A stretch of 48,203 bases of DNA from Candidatus Acidiferrum typicum (GTDB lineage Bacteria > Acidobacteriota > Terriglobia > Acidiferrales > UBA7541), in the NCBI GenBank assembly GCA_025463055.1, contig JAOAPV010000045.1, forward strand, positions 1-48,203, written 5' to 3'. Shown piece by piece: positions 17,651 to 26,157 of the stretch. Position 1 is the first letter of the stretch, and every line of letters starts with the position of its first letter. A program made the translations under genes and the position numbers. A model generated the notes under the pieces. The model did no database searches and was not told the origin of the DNA. It worked only from the letters and a program-made list of their open reading frames with translations.

Positions 17651-17800
17651 TTATTGAGAGCCGGTCGGGGGCTTTTCAGGATTGGTGATTGTTGAAATGA
17701 CGTGTGTCGGCTGACTCGAGTCGCGTCTCGGGGGAGCGAATTTCGGAGTCTTTTTCTTGGGCTTTTTTGCTTCGCGGCTTCGTCTGTCTTTGTTTCCCAT
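17651..17800 (-). CDS. Very small Lys/Arg-rich protein
   Basis: 49 aa from ATG-17800. It opens MGNKDRRSREAKKPKKKT and continues with a Pro-rich neutral tail ending PPTGSQ. The basic start followed by a Pro-rich tail resembles a class of tiny uncharacterised bacterial proteins; I recall similar openings in other bacteria but cannot check this here. A competing frame on the same strand (61 codons from 17817) has a less protein-like composition. The ribosome site is poor, which lowers confidence. It lies 77 bp upstream of the TonB receptor on the same strand; a GCCTTT-CGGG-AAAGGC hairpin (17612-17627) sits between them. Confidence 0.5.
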   Translation of the reverse strand: MGNKDRRSREAKKPKKKTPKFAPPRRDSSQPTHVISTITNPEKPPTGSQ

Positions 17801-17882
17801 GTTAGATAGCATGCCACGGTTCGCGTACGGATGGCTAGCGTGTGCCTGATTGTGTAGTCCTTCTGAACTTGGCCAATGGTGC

Positions 17883-18242
17883 CTAAGCGCTTCTCAGGTT
17901 TGCTGGAACTAGAACAACCAGCGTATAGGCACCGAGGGCAATGCCGAGGGGACCGTTAATCAGACCGAAGAACGCCGCGAGCAGGCCAAGCTTTCGCGCG
18001 GACGGTCCACCCGACATCAGGGCCAGACCGGCCATGATGGAAACAATACCGGCTGCAATGCTTAGGATGATTACGAAAATCAAAAATAAATGAAATAAAT
18101 CCATCAAGGTAACCGGCTTGGGAACGCGAGTGAGCAGCGCGCCCCACATGACGGTCAGCGTGCCACTGCTCAGAAAAACTCCGAGAGCAACAACAAATCG
18201 CAGAAGGCCGTATAGAATCCAGAGAATCCCAAGATTTCGCAT
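17883..18242 (-). CDS. Small integral membrane protein, unknown function
   Basis: 119 aa from ATG-18242, chosen because CAGGAGCTTCC precedes it; the frame is open much further upstream but that part is low-quality and overlaps the divergent gene. Three to four hydrophobic segments: about 4-24 (LGILWILYGLLRFVVALGVF), 48-72 and 80-112, with a polar GGPSARK loop. Nothing more specific is visible. Divergent from the secreted protein at 18478. Confidence 0.7.
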   Translation of the reverse strand: MRNLGILWILYGLLRFVVALGVFLSSGTLTVMWGALLTRVPKPVTLMDLFHLFLIFVIILSIAAGIVSIMAGLALMSGGPSARKLGLLAAFFGLINGPLGIALGAYTLVVLVPANLRSA

Positions 18243-18477
18243 GGAAGCTCCTGGGCCGGATTCCCGTTTTCGTTTCCCGGCCGGGCCGTCAATGTACATC
18301 TGACCCCGTAAACGTGCAACGATTGGCCGCGGTTTCGGCCTCTGCCGGTCGCGGGGGGTCCCGCGGATCGCTTTTTGCGACCCTGGGCTGTGCCCATCTG
18401 GATACGATACTGGTAGAGACGACCTGCCCTTTCGGGCAATTGCGCAGCTTTTTCGCGGCTCAAATACTGTCATTACT

Positions 18478-19479
18478 ATGAAACCCACACTTGCATTCGC
18501 AATCTTGGGGACCCTCGCGCTCGCGGGAACAACATCCGCGCAACAAAAGCTCTTTGAATGGCAGCCGGCGAACGATGAGTCGGTCCGGCTGGATCCCGCC
18601 AACTACCATACGGGCCGGACCTATCGGCCTGGACCGCAGGGCGGCAACCTACACGTGGACATCGAAGCACAACAGCCGGTGACGATTTTCATGACCGGCG
18701 AAGGCGACTGGAACCAGGCGCTGCAATATCCGGAGACGATCGGCAGCATAAGAAAGTTGTGCTTGCGAGAGTACGTGGTGAAGACGACGTATCTGTGCGA
18801 CCTTCCCGGGGAACCGATGACCTTGGTGATTCGTGACGACCGCGGTAGCCGCCAGTCCGCCGCGTTTGCTGGGCTGGGCGAGGTATGGAAGCGCGACGGC
18901 GCCGTGCTTAATACTCCGGTTGGCAATGCTGTCGGCGTGGGTGTCGGTTTGGCAGCCGTCTTGAAATCGCAAGCTTCGCCCAACCGGCATTTCGTATCGC
19001 CGAACGACGTACACATCCAGTACTACCGCTGGGCGTGCATCAGCAATTGCTTCCCGCCACAGTTTCAGTGGATTCAGCAGGCGAAGGAGAAGTACGAGCT
19101 GACGTCCTTCTTGAAGGTATATGGTGGTTACTCGCCGGATCGCGATGGCGAAGTGGTGAGCATCAAGATCAAAGCGCCTACGCCGATGCTGGTGGCCATG
19201 GTGCCCTCGTCGATCGCGAACCAGCTGCATGGGAAACCAGAGATGCTGGAGCCGGCGCTTGAGAAGAATTCTTGCCAGCAGCGCGGCGTGCAGTCGCAGA
19301 CGTTTCAGTGCACGTTTAATGCCGCCGATGGGCCACAGTCGCTGATTGTGGTGCCGGAGACCGGCGAAAAGGTACCGCACAAGAAGGCGGAAATTGAGTT
19401 TTTTGCCTCGAAGTGCGTCGCGAATTGCGCGCTGCCGGCGGAGAATCCGAATAGTTCGGCCGAGAAGATTAACCCTTAG
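18478..19479 (+). CDS. Secreted protein of unknown function
   Basis: 333 aa with a signal peptide (about 1-21, cleavage near TTSA-QQ). The mature part has a region around residues 55-115 with FMTGEGDWNQAL and a C-R-E-Y-V-V-K motif, and paired cysteines (CISNC, SCQQRGVQSQTFQC, CVANC) suggesting disulfides in the cell envelope. No catalytic family recognised. A GCCC-TTTC-GGGC hairpin lies about 45 bp upstream. An intrinsic terminator follows its stop, so it is probably a single-gene unit. Confidence 0.75.
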   Translation: MKPTLAFAILGTLALAGTTSAQQKLFEWQPANDESVRLDPANYHTGRTYRPGPQGGNLHVDIEAQQPVTIFMTGEGDWNQALQYPETIGSIRKLCLREYVVKTTYLCDLPGEPMTLVIRDDRGSRQSAAFAGLGEVWKRDGAVLNTPVGNAVGVGVGLAAVLKSQASPNRHFVSPNDVHIQYYRWACISNCFPPQFQWIQQAKEKYELTSFLKVYGGYSPDRDGEVVSIKIKAPTPMLVAMVPSSIANQLHGKPEMLEPALEKNSCQQRGVQSQTFQCTFNAADGPQSLIVVPETGEKVPHKKAEIEFFASKCVANCALPAENPNSSAEKINP

Positions 19480-19504
19480 CGCATCCGGTTATCCGAAGTA
19501 CCTG

Positions 19505-19546
19505 CCGCCCGGTTGGTCGCACAGCCTCCCGGGCGGTTTTATTTTT
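19505..19546 (+). terminator. Intrinsic terminator of the secreted-protein gene
   Basis: CCGCCCGG (19505-19512) pairs with CCGGGCGG (19529-19536), followed by TTTTATTTTT. It separates the secreted-protein gene from ffh. Confidence 0.8.
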
Positions 19547-19585
19547 GATCCTCTTGATATCCCCCATTAGCATCGTGGCCGCGTT

Positions 19586-19615
19586 CGGACAGCTATGCCC
19601 GACTTTCGCTACAAT
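19586..19615 (+). promoter_or_regulatory. Candidate sigma70-type promoter of ffh
   Basis: A -35-like CGGACA (19586-19591), 18-bp spacer and -10 box TACAAT (19610-19615), 32 bp before the ffh ATG. The -10 is good, the -35 moderate. Confidence 0.5.
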
Positions 19616-19646
19616 GGTAAGAGGCTCTGGCTGAGAAAAGGCGGAT

Positions 19647-20990
19647 ATGTTTGAGAATTTGACGGAAAAGCTGCAACGGACATTTAAGAATTTACGCGGG
19701 CAGGGGAAGCTCACCGACGAGCACCTGGACGCGGCGCTGGCGGAAATTCGCGAGGCGCTGCTGGAAGGCGACGTCAATGTGGGCGTCGCGGACGAACTGC
19801 TGGCGAACATCCGGCAAAAGGCGATTGGCAGCGAAGTGATGCTGCAGCTTTCGCCCGACCAGCAAGTGGTCAAGACGGTACGCGACGAACTGACGGCGAT
19901 GCTGGGGAAGCATGCGAAGCCGCTATTTGCTTCGCGGCCGCCTTCGGTGTGGATGATTGTGGGCTTGCAAGGGTCCGGCAAGACGACGACTACTGGCAAG
20001 CTGGCGAAATGGCTGACCCAGCATGGGCATCGGCCGATTGTGGTGTCTACCGACGTGTACCGGCCGGCGGCGCGAGAACAGCTAGCGCAGGTGGCGAAGG
20101 CCGTGGGCACACAGGTCTGGCCGGGTGCGGGGACGGACAAGCCGATGGAAATTGTGCGCGGCGCGATTAAAGAGGCGAAGCTTTCAGCGAGCGATGTGAT
20201 TTTGGTGGACACGGCAGGACGCTTGCACATTGACGATGAGTTGATGAACGAGCTGAGCACGTTGAAGAAGGAACTGCAGCCAGCCGAGATTCTGTTTATT
20301 GCGGACGCGATGATTGGCCAGGACGCGGTGCGGTCGGCGGGAGAGTTTCACAAGCGGCTGGGCCTGACCGGCGTGATTTTGACGAAGCTGGACGGCGATG
20401 CGCGCGGCGGCGCGGCGCTTTCGATTGCGAAAGTTTCCGGAGCGCCGGTGAAGTTTGTGGGCTTAGGCGAGAAGTACGATGCGCTCGAGGGATTTTATCC
20501 GGAGCGTATCGTGTCGCGCGTGCTGGGCATGGGCGACCTTATGTCGCTGATCGAGCGGGCGGAGCAGGCGGTCGATAAGAAGGCCGCGATGGAGCTGGAA
20601 CGGAAGCTGCGGAAGAACGAGTTCACGCTGGAGGATTTTCGGGATCAGCTCAAGCAAGTGCGCAAGATGGGGCCACTGGAGCAGGTCGTGGACATGCTGC
20701 CGAAGATCGGGCCCCTGGCGAATCTGCCGAAGGACGCGAAAGTGGATGAGAGCATGTTGAAGCGCGTGGAGGCGATCATTAACTCGATGACGAACCAGGA
20801 GCGGCGCGACCACAACGTGATTGACGGGAAGCGTCGGAAGCGGATCGCGAGCGGTAGCGGGACTTCCGTGCAGGAAGTGAATCAGGTCTTGAAGCAGTAC
20901 ATGCAGATGCGGCAGATGATGAAGCAGTACGGGGCAATGGCGGCGCGGGCGAAGATGAAGGGGCTAGGGAAGCTGGCGGGATTGGGCTGA
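19647..20990 (+). CDS. ffh: Signal recognition particle protein Ffh (SRP54)
   Basis: 447 aa, the normal size. N domain 1-95. GTPase domain with G1 loop GLQGSGKTTTT (106-116), DVYRPAAREQL insertion-box region, DTAGR (G3) and TKLDGDARGG (G4). C-terminal Met-rich M domain (about 300-447, ending with QYMQMRQMMKQYGAMAA) that binds 4.5S RNA and signal sequences. It delivers membrane and secreted proteins to the Sec translocon together with FtsY. In many bacteria ffh is directly followed by rpsP; here that gene lies 5.9 kb away beyond accessory genes. Confidence 0.97.
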   Translation: MFENLTEKLQRTFKNLRGQGKLTDEHLDAALAEIREALLEGDVNVGVADELLANIRQKAIGSEVMLQLSPDQQVVKTVRDELTAMLGKHAKPLFASRPPSVWMIVGLQGSGKTTTTGKLAKWLTQHGHRPIVVSTDVYRPAAREQLAQVAKAVGTQVWPGAGTDKPMEIVRGAIKEAKLSASDVILVDTAGRLHIDDELMNELSTLKKELQPAEILFIADAMIGQDAVRSAGEFHKRLGLTGVILTKLDGDARGGAALSIAKVSGAPVKFVGLGEKYDALEGFYPERIVSRVLGMGDLMSLIERAEQAVDKKAAMELERKLRKNEFTLEDFRDQLKQVRKMGPLEQVVDMLPKIGPLANLPKDAKVDESMLKRVEAIINSMTNQERRDHNVIDGKRRKRIASGSGTSVQEVNQVLKQYMQMRQMMKQYGAMAARAKMKGLGKLAGLG

Positions 20991-21005
20991 GTTGCCTGAA
21001 TTTTC

Positions 21006-22178
21006 CTAGTGGGCAGCACTCTGAAACATATCGGCGACTTTGGTGGCGAGGGATTCTGGGTCGAGGTCGGTCCGGTTGCAGAGGATGATTATGGTGAGGC
21101 GGTCGGCCGGGAAACGCTCGATGTAAGTGTGGAAGCCGCTAGTATCGCCGTAATGCCACATGCGAACGTAATTGCGATAAGGATCGAGAAACCAGCCGAA
21201 GCCGTAGGCAACTGGGGTGCCTTGGGCACGGTCGGAGTTGGCGGGCCATTGTGGTTGCGCGCCAGTGGTGAGCTGCGCTGGCGTAAGCGCGAGCCGCATC
21301 CCGTTTTCGCTTAGAAGCGTGTGCTGCGCGAGCGCTTCGTCCCATTTTGCTAAATCATTTAGCGAGGAATAGATTCCGCCGTCGCCCAGAGTGGCGGAGG
21401 TGGGACTTTGGTCGGTTTGCTTCCAGGCGTCGCCTTCTTTCGAATGGCCGTAGGCGCGGTTGGTGACTTCGTTCTGTCCTTCTTGGTAGGCGATGGTTTG
21501 CGACATTTTCAGAGGGGCGAAGATGCGCTCTCGGAGAAATTCACGGAACGGCTTGCCGGAAAGTTTCGCCACTACTAATCCAAGGACAACGTAACCGGAA
21601 TTGCTGTAGCTCCATTGCGAGGCCGGTGTGAACTTGCCGGCTTTTTCCTGCTCAAGCAAATTTAAGACTTCGGCGTCTTGAATCTGGTGCGTGTCACTCC
21701 AGATGGACGCACCTTTGCGCTTTTCGGCGGCTGCCATCAGGTCTTCGTAGTCGGGGAGGCCGGAAGTGTGGTTCAGAAGATTGCGGATCGTGATGGCTTT
21801 GCCGTAGGCGGGGAAATCGGGGAAGACGTCCGTAAGTTTGTCGTTATAGCGGAGCTTGCCGTCGTGTACGAGCAGCATGATGGACATGGCGGTGAACTGC
21901 TTGGAGCAGGAAGCGAGGCGGAAATTGGTTTGGGAGTCGATCTTGGCGAAAGAGCGGAGGTCGCGGACGCCATAGCCGCGTTCGAAAGCGGTGCGCCCAT
22001 CTTTTCGGACCAGGACGCCGAGGCCCGGAGATTTGTCATCCCCGAGCGCAGTAAAGATCCGGTTAATCCGAGCGGAGAGATCATCCTCGGCGCCGCTCTC
22101 TCTCGGCCCGGAGAGGCAACAGAAAAGTAGCAGGGCTGCAGCAAAGCAGGCGTGATCCCGCAAGAAGCCTCTTTTCAC
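21006..22178 (-). CDS. Serine beta-lactamase-like hydrolase (class C / penicillin-binding protein fold), secreted
   Basis: 390 aa, GTG start. N-terminal hydrophobic signal (about 8-24). Catalytic SxxK is S90-C-S-K93 in FRLASCSKQF, and the YxN motif is Y191-S-N193 in WSYSNSGYVVLG. Both fit the AmpC/EstB/D-aminopeptidase-like superfamily, with FGWFLDPYR and MWHYGDTSGFHTYIE near the C-terminus (HxG-type third motif, WHYGD). Members include peptidases and esterases as well as lactamases; true beta-lactam resistance cannot be assumed. Convergent with ffh, 15 bp between stops. Confidence 0.85.
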   Translation of the reverse strand: MKRGFLRDHACFAAALLLFCCLSGPRESGAEDDLSARINRIFTALGDDKSPGLGVLVRKDGRTAFERGYGVRDLRSFAKIDSQTNFRLASCSKQFTAMSIMLLVHDGKLRYNDKLTDVFPDFPAYGKAITIRNLLNHTSGLPDYEDLMAAAEKRKGASIWSDTHQIQDAEVLNLLEQEKAGKFTPASQWSYSNSGYVVLGLVVAKLSGKPFREFLRERIFAPLKMSQTIAYQEGQNEVTNRAYGHSKEGDAWKQTDQSPTSATLGDGGIYSSLNDLAKWDEALAQHTLLSENGMRLALTPAQLTTGAQPQWPANSDRAQGTPVAYGFGWFLDPYRNYVRMWHYGDTSGFHTYIERFPADRLTIIILCNRTDLDPESLATKVADMFQSAAH

Positions 22179-22309
22179 GAACGCAGCATATCATCGGATA
22201 TCGGTCGGTATCACTGCTCGTTACCTCCTAGATTTACCTGATGGGAAGCGTCTGTATTCGCACACATCATCGTCATTTACAGACTAGGGCTACGCGAGGA
22301 AGGCGCTTT

Positions 22310-22681
22310 ATGAATCCCACACAAGTTCTCACGCGCGAGATGGAAGAAGCTATTCCGGACTGCTTGGAGTGTCATCGCATCTGCTTACGTACTTTCTCGC
22401 ACTTGCTGACACTGGAACCAGACGCGGAGCTTGCCGACCCCGAACAGCTCAATTGCCTGCTGGATTGCGCTGATATGTGCAGAGTTTGCGCGGATTTTCT
22501 GCTGCGCATTTCAGAGTTTTACGTTGGTGCGGCGAACCTGTGCTGCCAGATTTGCCGGCGGTGCCAGCAGCTCTGCGAGCTGCCCTCCGGGGAAGACCCT
22601 ATCGTGCTCGAGTGTGCCTCAACATGCGCGCGGTGCGCGAATTCCTGCAAGAGAGTCCTGGCCACCTCCACTGTGCCATAG
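22310..22681 (+). CDS. Cys-rich four-helix-bundle protein (DUF326, copper-storage type)
   Basis: 123 aa from ATG-22310, chosen for the GAGGAAGG ribosome site; 23 codons of open frame upstream have none. Sixteen cysteines (18, 21, 25, 49, 53, 57, 60, 78, 79, 82, 85, 89, 102, 106, 109, 113) fall in CxxC/CxxxC spacing along predicted helices (CLECHRIC, CLLDCADMCRVC, CCQICRRCQQLC, CASTCARCANSC). This is the pattern of the cytosolic Csp3-like copper-storage bundle, which stores many Cu(I) ions in its core. No signal peptide, so cytosolic. No copper exporter or sensor gene adjoins it. The usual alternative label (four-cysteine ferredoxin) is less likely given the pattern. Confidence 0.85.
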   Translation: MNPTQVLTREMEEAIPDCLECHRICLRTFSHLLTLEPDAELADPEQLNCLLDCADMCRVCADFLLRISEFYVGAANLCCQICRRCQQLCELPSGEDPIVLECASTCARCANSCKRVLATSTVP

Positions 22682-22756
22682 CGCGAAGGGAACTGCTTAC
22701 CTTTCGATTGTGAGCCGAAATCCGGATTACTCCCGACAGGGTGTTGAAAACGAGAA

Positions 22757-23509
22757 CTAAGGTGAGAGCTGCACGGCGAGCGCGGCTTTGAGGCGGTCGA
22801 TCTCTGACTGCAACTCCTCGATTTGCTGCTGCTCGGCATCGAGCTGAGGGTTGCCGCCCAGGCGTTCCGTAACCGGCACGGAATAGTAGTCGTCCTCGTC
22901 CAGCGCAAACTGGCGTTGTAGAAGATTCAGCTCATCCTCTGCTTGATAGATCGCGATCTGAATCCCTGCAGCTTCGGGAGGTTCGCAAGCGACGCGCAGG
23001 GCTTTCCGCAGATAGACAATCTGCTCCTCGACTTCGACTTCGGCGACACGCTCCGGAGCCGGCGGTTCCGCATCCAGCAGCGGCGGTGCGCCAACATCGA
23101 GGCCGGAGTTGCCGGGCTGGAAATATTGGAGGTCGAGATCGTTCTCGGAGACGACCGGTGGATTGTATTGGAGATCGCGGCGAATTTGATCGAGGTCCTG
23201 CTGGGCGGCCTGCAACTCCATGCTCAGCCTCTCGGCCTGGGGGTTATCGCAGACGTCCGCAGATTGCGGATTGGGCGATTCGTCCGCATTCGTGGAGGGG
23301 GACTGTAGATGGAAAGCTGAGGCGCTCGGCACAGGATGCGACGGGCCGAGGTCGGCGTTGGTGATGATTTTCGGATGTTTTGTTGACTTTGATCGCTGTT
23401 CGCGAGCGCTGCGCGCCGCATCGGCTACGGATTCTTGCGAGCGCGCGAGTGAGGGAAGAATAAGCGCCAAAAGCATTATGGCTATAAAGAATTTGTTACC
23501 GCTAGCCAT
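22757..23509 (-). CDS. Secreted coiled-coil protein, unknown function
   Basis: 250 aa with a signal peptide (about 1-24, cleavage near ARSQE). The mature protein is acidic, with a Pro/Ser-rich linker (about 50-85) and two helical segments with heptad character: ERLSMELQAAQQDLDQIRRDL around 95-115 and QQQIEELQSEIDRLKAALAV at the C-terminus. Two cysteines. Likely a periplasmic structural protein; no family recognised. Confidence 0.7.
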   Translation of the reverse strand: MASGNKFFIAIMLLALILPSLARSQESVADAARSAREQRSKSTKHPKIITNADLGPSHPVPSASAFHLQSPSTNADESPNPQSADVCDNPQAERLSMELQAAQQDLDQIRRDLQYNPPVVSENDLDLQYFQPGNSGLDVGAPPLLDAEPPAPERVAEVEVEEQIVYLRKALRVACEPPEAAGIQIAIYQAEDELNLLQRQFALDEDDYYSVPVTERLGGNPQLDAEQQQIEELQSEIDRLKAALAVQLSP

Positions 23510-23619
23510 GGCAACACCGTCCGCCCGAGACCCACGAACCGAGTTCCAGGCTATTAGTTCAGATGATCGATTAGTCTAAGAAGATTCGTGGACAAGAGAC
23601 TCGCGACATAAGCAAAAAT

Positions 23620-24234
23620 TCAGAACGTTTCGGGCCGGCCGCCACAGACCGCAACGGCATGCTGTAGAGCAGCAATCATGCGTGGCTCTGAATCTTCCGA
23701 TTCTTCCGATTCATCGGTATACGTGAGGTTCGTGTAGTAGGTGTTCTGGTGCGGCGATTGGAATGTGTCCACGATGGTCCGTCTGTCGTACGAGGTCGAA
23801 ATACTGATGCCCGGTACATCCCAGATCAGGCCTGGGACTTGCAAAGGGTACGGTTGGATTCTGCTTGGATCGACATCACGGAGAGGAATGATTTGATCGA
23901 TCGTGTGTTTGTCAATTTCGCCATTAATAGTGTGGTTGCGCTCCGAGCGGAAATGCGCGGAGCAGCCTTTCCAATCGACAAGAACCGTGGAATAGGAAAC
24001 TGTTTCGCTCAGATGTCCACCGGCTTGGACGTTGACTTCAAAGGGCGCCGGAAGCTTTTGCTGGATCCATCTCAGGGTGTCGTCAAGAGAAGAGTCTGGC
24101 TGTGGGGTATCCGCAACGGGCCCAGCCTTTGCTCTAACCGCAGCAACGTTGCCTACGTTTTGTTGGTGAGCTTGTTGCGCGGCGTTCAGTATGAGTCCAG
24201 AGGTGAGAATAGAAAGAACCAGGAACTTGGACAT
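23620..24234 (-). CDS. Secreted protein, unknown function
   Basis: 204 aa with a signal peptide (about 1-20, SILTSGLILNAAQQA). The mature part has a TLRWIQQKLPAPFEV segment, a central beta-rich region with two cysteines (GCSAHF, VAVCGG) and an acidic Ser-rich stretch (DESEESEDSE). Similar acidobacterial secreted proteins are common but unannotated. Function not inferred. Confidence 0.7.
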   Translation of the reverse strand: MSKFLVLSILTSGLILNAAQQAHQQNVGNVAAVRAKAGPVADTPQPDSSLDDTLRWIQQKLPAPFEVNVQAGGHLSETVSYSTVLVDWKGCSAHFRSERNHTINGEIDKHTIDQIIPLRDVDPSRIQPYPLQVPGLIWDVPGISISTSYDRRTIVDTFQSPHQNTYYTNLTYTDESEESEDSEPRMIAALQHAVAVCGGRPETF

Positions 24235-24368
24235 GTTTTGCCTCGTGCATGTACGTAGTTGAGATGCGAAGTAATTGCAGGCGGGTTCGGTCCCGATAAA
24301 AATTCCTGAAAGGAAGGCTCAGACTTCAGGGTCGCGTGTACGGGCGCGGTATATGAGTACTGGTGAGG

Positions 24369-25175
24369 CTAGAGAGCGGCGTGTTGCTTGCGGAGTGGCT
24401 CAGGGGACCCACTCCAGGTTTGTTGCAAGACGTTTCGGCTATAGAGAAGATGGTTGAGATCGGTGGCGAACACTTCCAAGGTGATTGTGCCGTCGTAACC
24501 GCAAGACTTGAGCGCCGTCACGGAATCTGCCACATCGACATTTCCAGCTCCCAGAGGTAAGTGCAGATCCAGATTGCCTCCGCGATTGTCGTGGAGGTGC
24601 ACATGCTTTAGCCGATGCCCATACGCGGCGATGATTTCCCGCGTCGTGTTCGATGCGGTCATCAGGTTCGCGTGTCCAATGTCCAGATGCAGACCCAACT
24701 CGGGCAGGGGGTCCAACAGCTCGGAGAGTTGCTGAGCCGTATTGAACCTGTCCGGCAAATTTTCAATCATGATTCCTACGGCTTTTTGTCTTCCGTAAAT
24801 TAGTAGGTCGCGCAGGGATTCCAGGTTACGGTCCACGGTGAAAGCCCTATCGTGCATGGGCGAGATACCGGGGTGTACGTTCATCCATTGCACGCCGACG
24901 CGCTGAAAGACGTCGATGCAACGGCGGAATTCGAAGAGGGCTGCCTGCCGGAGTTCCTCGACTGGACTGGCGATGGGCAGAAAGGGCGCCGTGTGGCCAA
25001 CCACTCGCAGATTGTTGGCTTCGATCATGCGCTTTATCGCGGGCGCATCGATGTTCCACGACGACGCGTGCGGAGGCTCAAGGGTGAGGTCAAGAAAGTC
25101 AAAGCCCATTTCGCCGAGCCATTGGATTTGTTCTGGGATGGGACGCGCCGGATGGTTCATTGTGCCGATTAGCAT
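24369..25175 (-). CDS. Sugar-phosphate isomerase/epimerase-like TIM-barrel protein
   Basis: 268 aa. The xylose-isomerase-like/AP-endonuclease-2 barrel is visible through MNVHPG, MIENLPD (metal Glu), HLDIGHANLM (His/Asp ligands), HVHLHDNRGG (His) and TLEVFATD (Glu) in the correct order. Members interconvert sugars or cleave AP sites; small single-domain members of this length are usually sugar/inositol metabolism enzymes of unknown substrate. The gene begins 25 bp after the nucleotidyltransferase-fold gene on the same strand, implying co-transcription. Confidence 0.85.
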   Translation of the reverse strand: MLIGTMNHPARPIPEQIQWLGEMGFDFLDLTLEPPHASSWNIDAPAIKRMIEANNLRVVGHTAPFLPIASPVEELRQAALFEFRRCIDVFQRVGVQWMNVHPGISPMHDRAFTVDRNLESLRDLLIYGRQKAVGIMIENLPDRFNTAQQLSELLDPLPELGLHLDIGHANLMTASNTTREIIAAYGHRLKHVHLHDNRGGNLDLHLPLGAGNVDVADSVTALKSCGYDGTITLEVFATDLNHLLYSRNVLQQTWSGSPEPLRKQHAAL

Positions 25176-25200
25176 TTACTTTGCTGCTCCTCTAAGGCGT

Positions 25201-25956
25201 TCATTTTGCTTGCGCGAGTTCGTTTTGCCTGTCGGACAAGAGCCCGGCGCGGGTTTCTTCGGATTCGTCCATAGATACTTGGGCTGGGTTGCGCACGACA
25301 AATTTTCCCCAGATCCATTCGGGAAGCTCAGCCGCTTTTTGTGGACTGAGCCAGGAGAAAACGCACAGCGCACCTCCCAGCAAGGGAAAATCTGGCCCGA
25401 GACGATCGTACAGATGTTGCCAGTCGAGCCCGGGGCCGCAGACGGAAATGTAGTGGAGTACGTCTGGCCAGTCGGACCGCAGCCGGTGCAACACGTACAG
25501 CTTGGCCCACATCATCTCTTCCGGAGGGGCAACGAAAACTTTTATGCCGCGCGCCTCGATTTCTCCCCAGCGCGTGAGCCATTGCATATCGACATCGGCG
25601 CGATGGTTGCGCATGGTCCATATGACTTCGACAATCGTTGACCCGTCAGTGGCGCGATAGGTCCAGTCGCGATGATACGGAAATTGATCGTAGATGTCCT
25701 TCAGGCCGAGCCCCTCGATCAACTGCTTGATGTCCTCGCGGTGCTTGGGGAGCGTGTACAGATCCATGTCATTTGTATCGCGCCAGCGTTCGGTGTGGGT
25801 AGCGGTTGCAAATGCTCCACCCAGGGCGAAGGGGATGTTGTTAGCCTTAGCTGTTTCCATGATGCGGCGGTAGATAGACCATCGCTCACCCGGAATGCGA
25901 TCGGCCCATCCAGTCCAACATTTCGAGCCGTGCCTTTGTGTGCTAGTACGCTCCAT
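25201..25956 (-). CDS. Nucleotidyltransferase-fold protein
   Basis: 251 aa. The GG at 46-47 (FALGGAFATA) followed by RDTNDMDLY (60-67), with acidic residues D63 and D65, is the Pol-beta/AbiEii-type nucleotidyltransferase core. A third carboxylate may be in TIVEVIW. The C-terminal half (about 130-250) is helical, including WAKLYVLHRLRSDWPDVLHYI. Related proteins modify RNAs or small molecules or act as toxin halves of AbiE systems; no antitoxin-like partner is adjacent, so a toxin role is not supported. Co-directional with the TIM-barrel gene downstream. Confidence 0.7.
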   Translation of the reverse strand: MERTSTQRHGSKCWTGWADRIPGERWSIYRRIMETAKANNIPFALGGAFATATHTERWRDTNDMDLYTLPKHREDIKQLIEGLGLKDIYDQFPYHRDWTYRATDGSTIVEVIWTMRNHRADVDMQWLTRWGEIEARGIKVFVAPPEEMMWAKLYVLHRLRSDWPDVLHYISVCGPGLDWQHLYDRLGPDFPLLGGALCVFSWLSPQKAAELPEWIWGKFVVRNPAQVSMDESEETRAGLLSDRQNELAQAK

Positions 25957-26157
25957 ACGGAGTACTCCCTATCGATCCTGCAATAGCATCCGATTTAGCC
26001 TGGCCTGTGTTTAGATGAAGGCGAAAGGAACAACGGACGCGTGAACACGAGAATCCGCAAGGTAGGATTGAAGGATTTCCGATTTTGCTCCACGTGGAAC
26101 TTCCTTTCTTGAGATATTCGCGGGATAGGCGATGATGGTTTTTTGGGCATAACGCTA

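Noticed and set aside
19480-19646. SRP RNA gene next to ffh
   Set aside because: No GGAA-tetraloop hairpin with the conserved SRP core was found; the region is explained by a terminator and a promoter.
21006-22178. Antibiotic-resistance beta-lactamase
   Set aside because: The SxxK and YxN motifs define a broad superfamily of esterases and peptidases; nothing here shows lactamase specificity.
25201-25956. AbiEii-type toxin of a toxin-antitoxin pair
   Set aside because: No small antitoxin gene lies upstream or downstream; the co-directional partner is a TIM-barrel enzyme.
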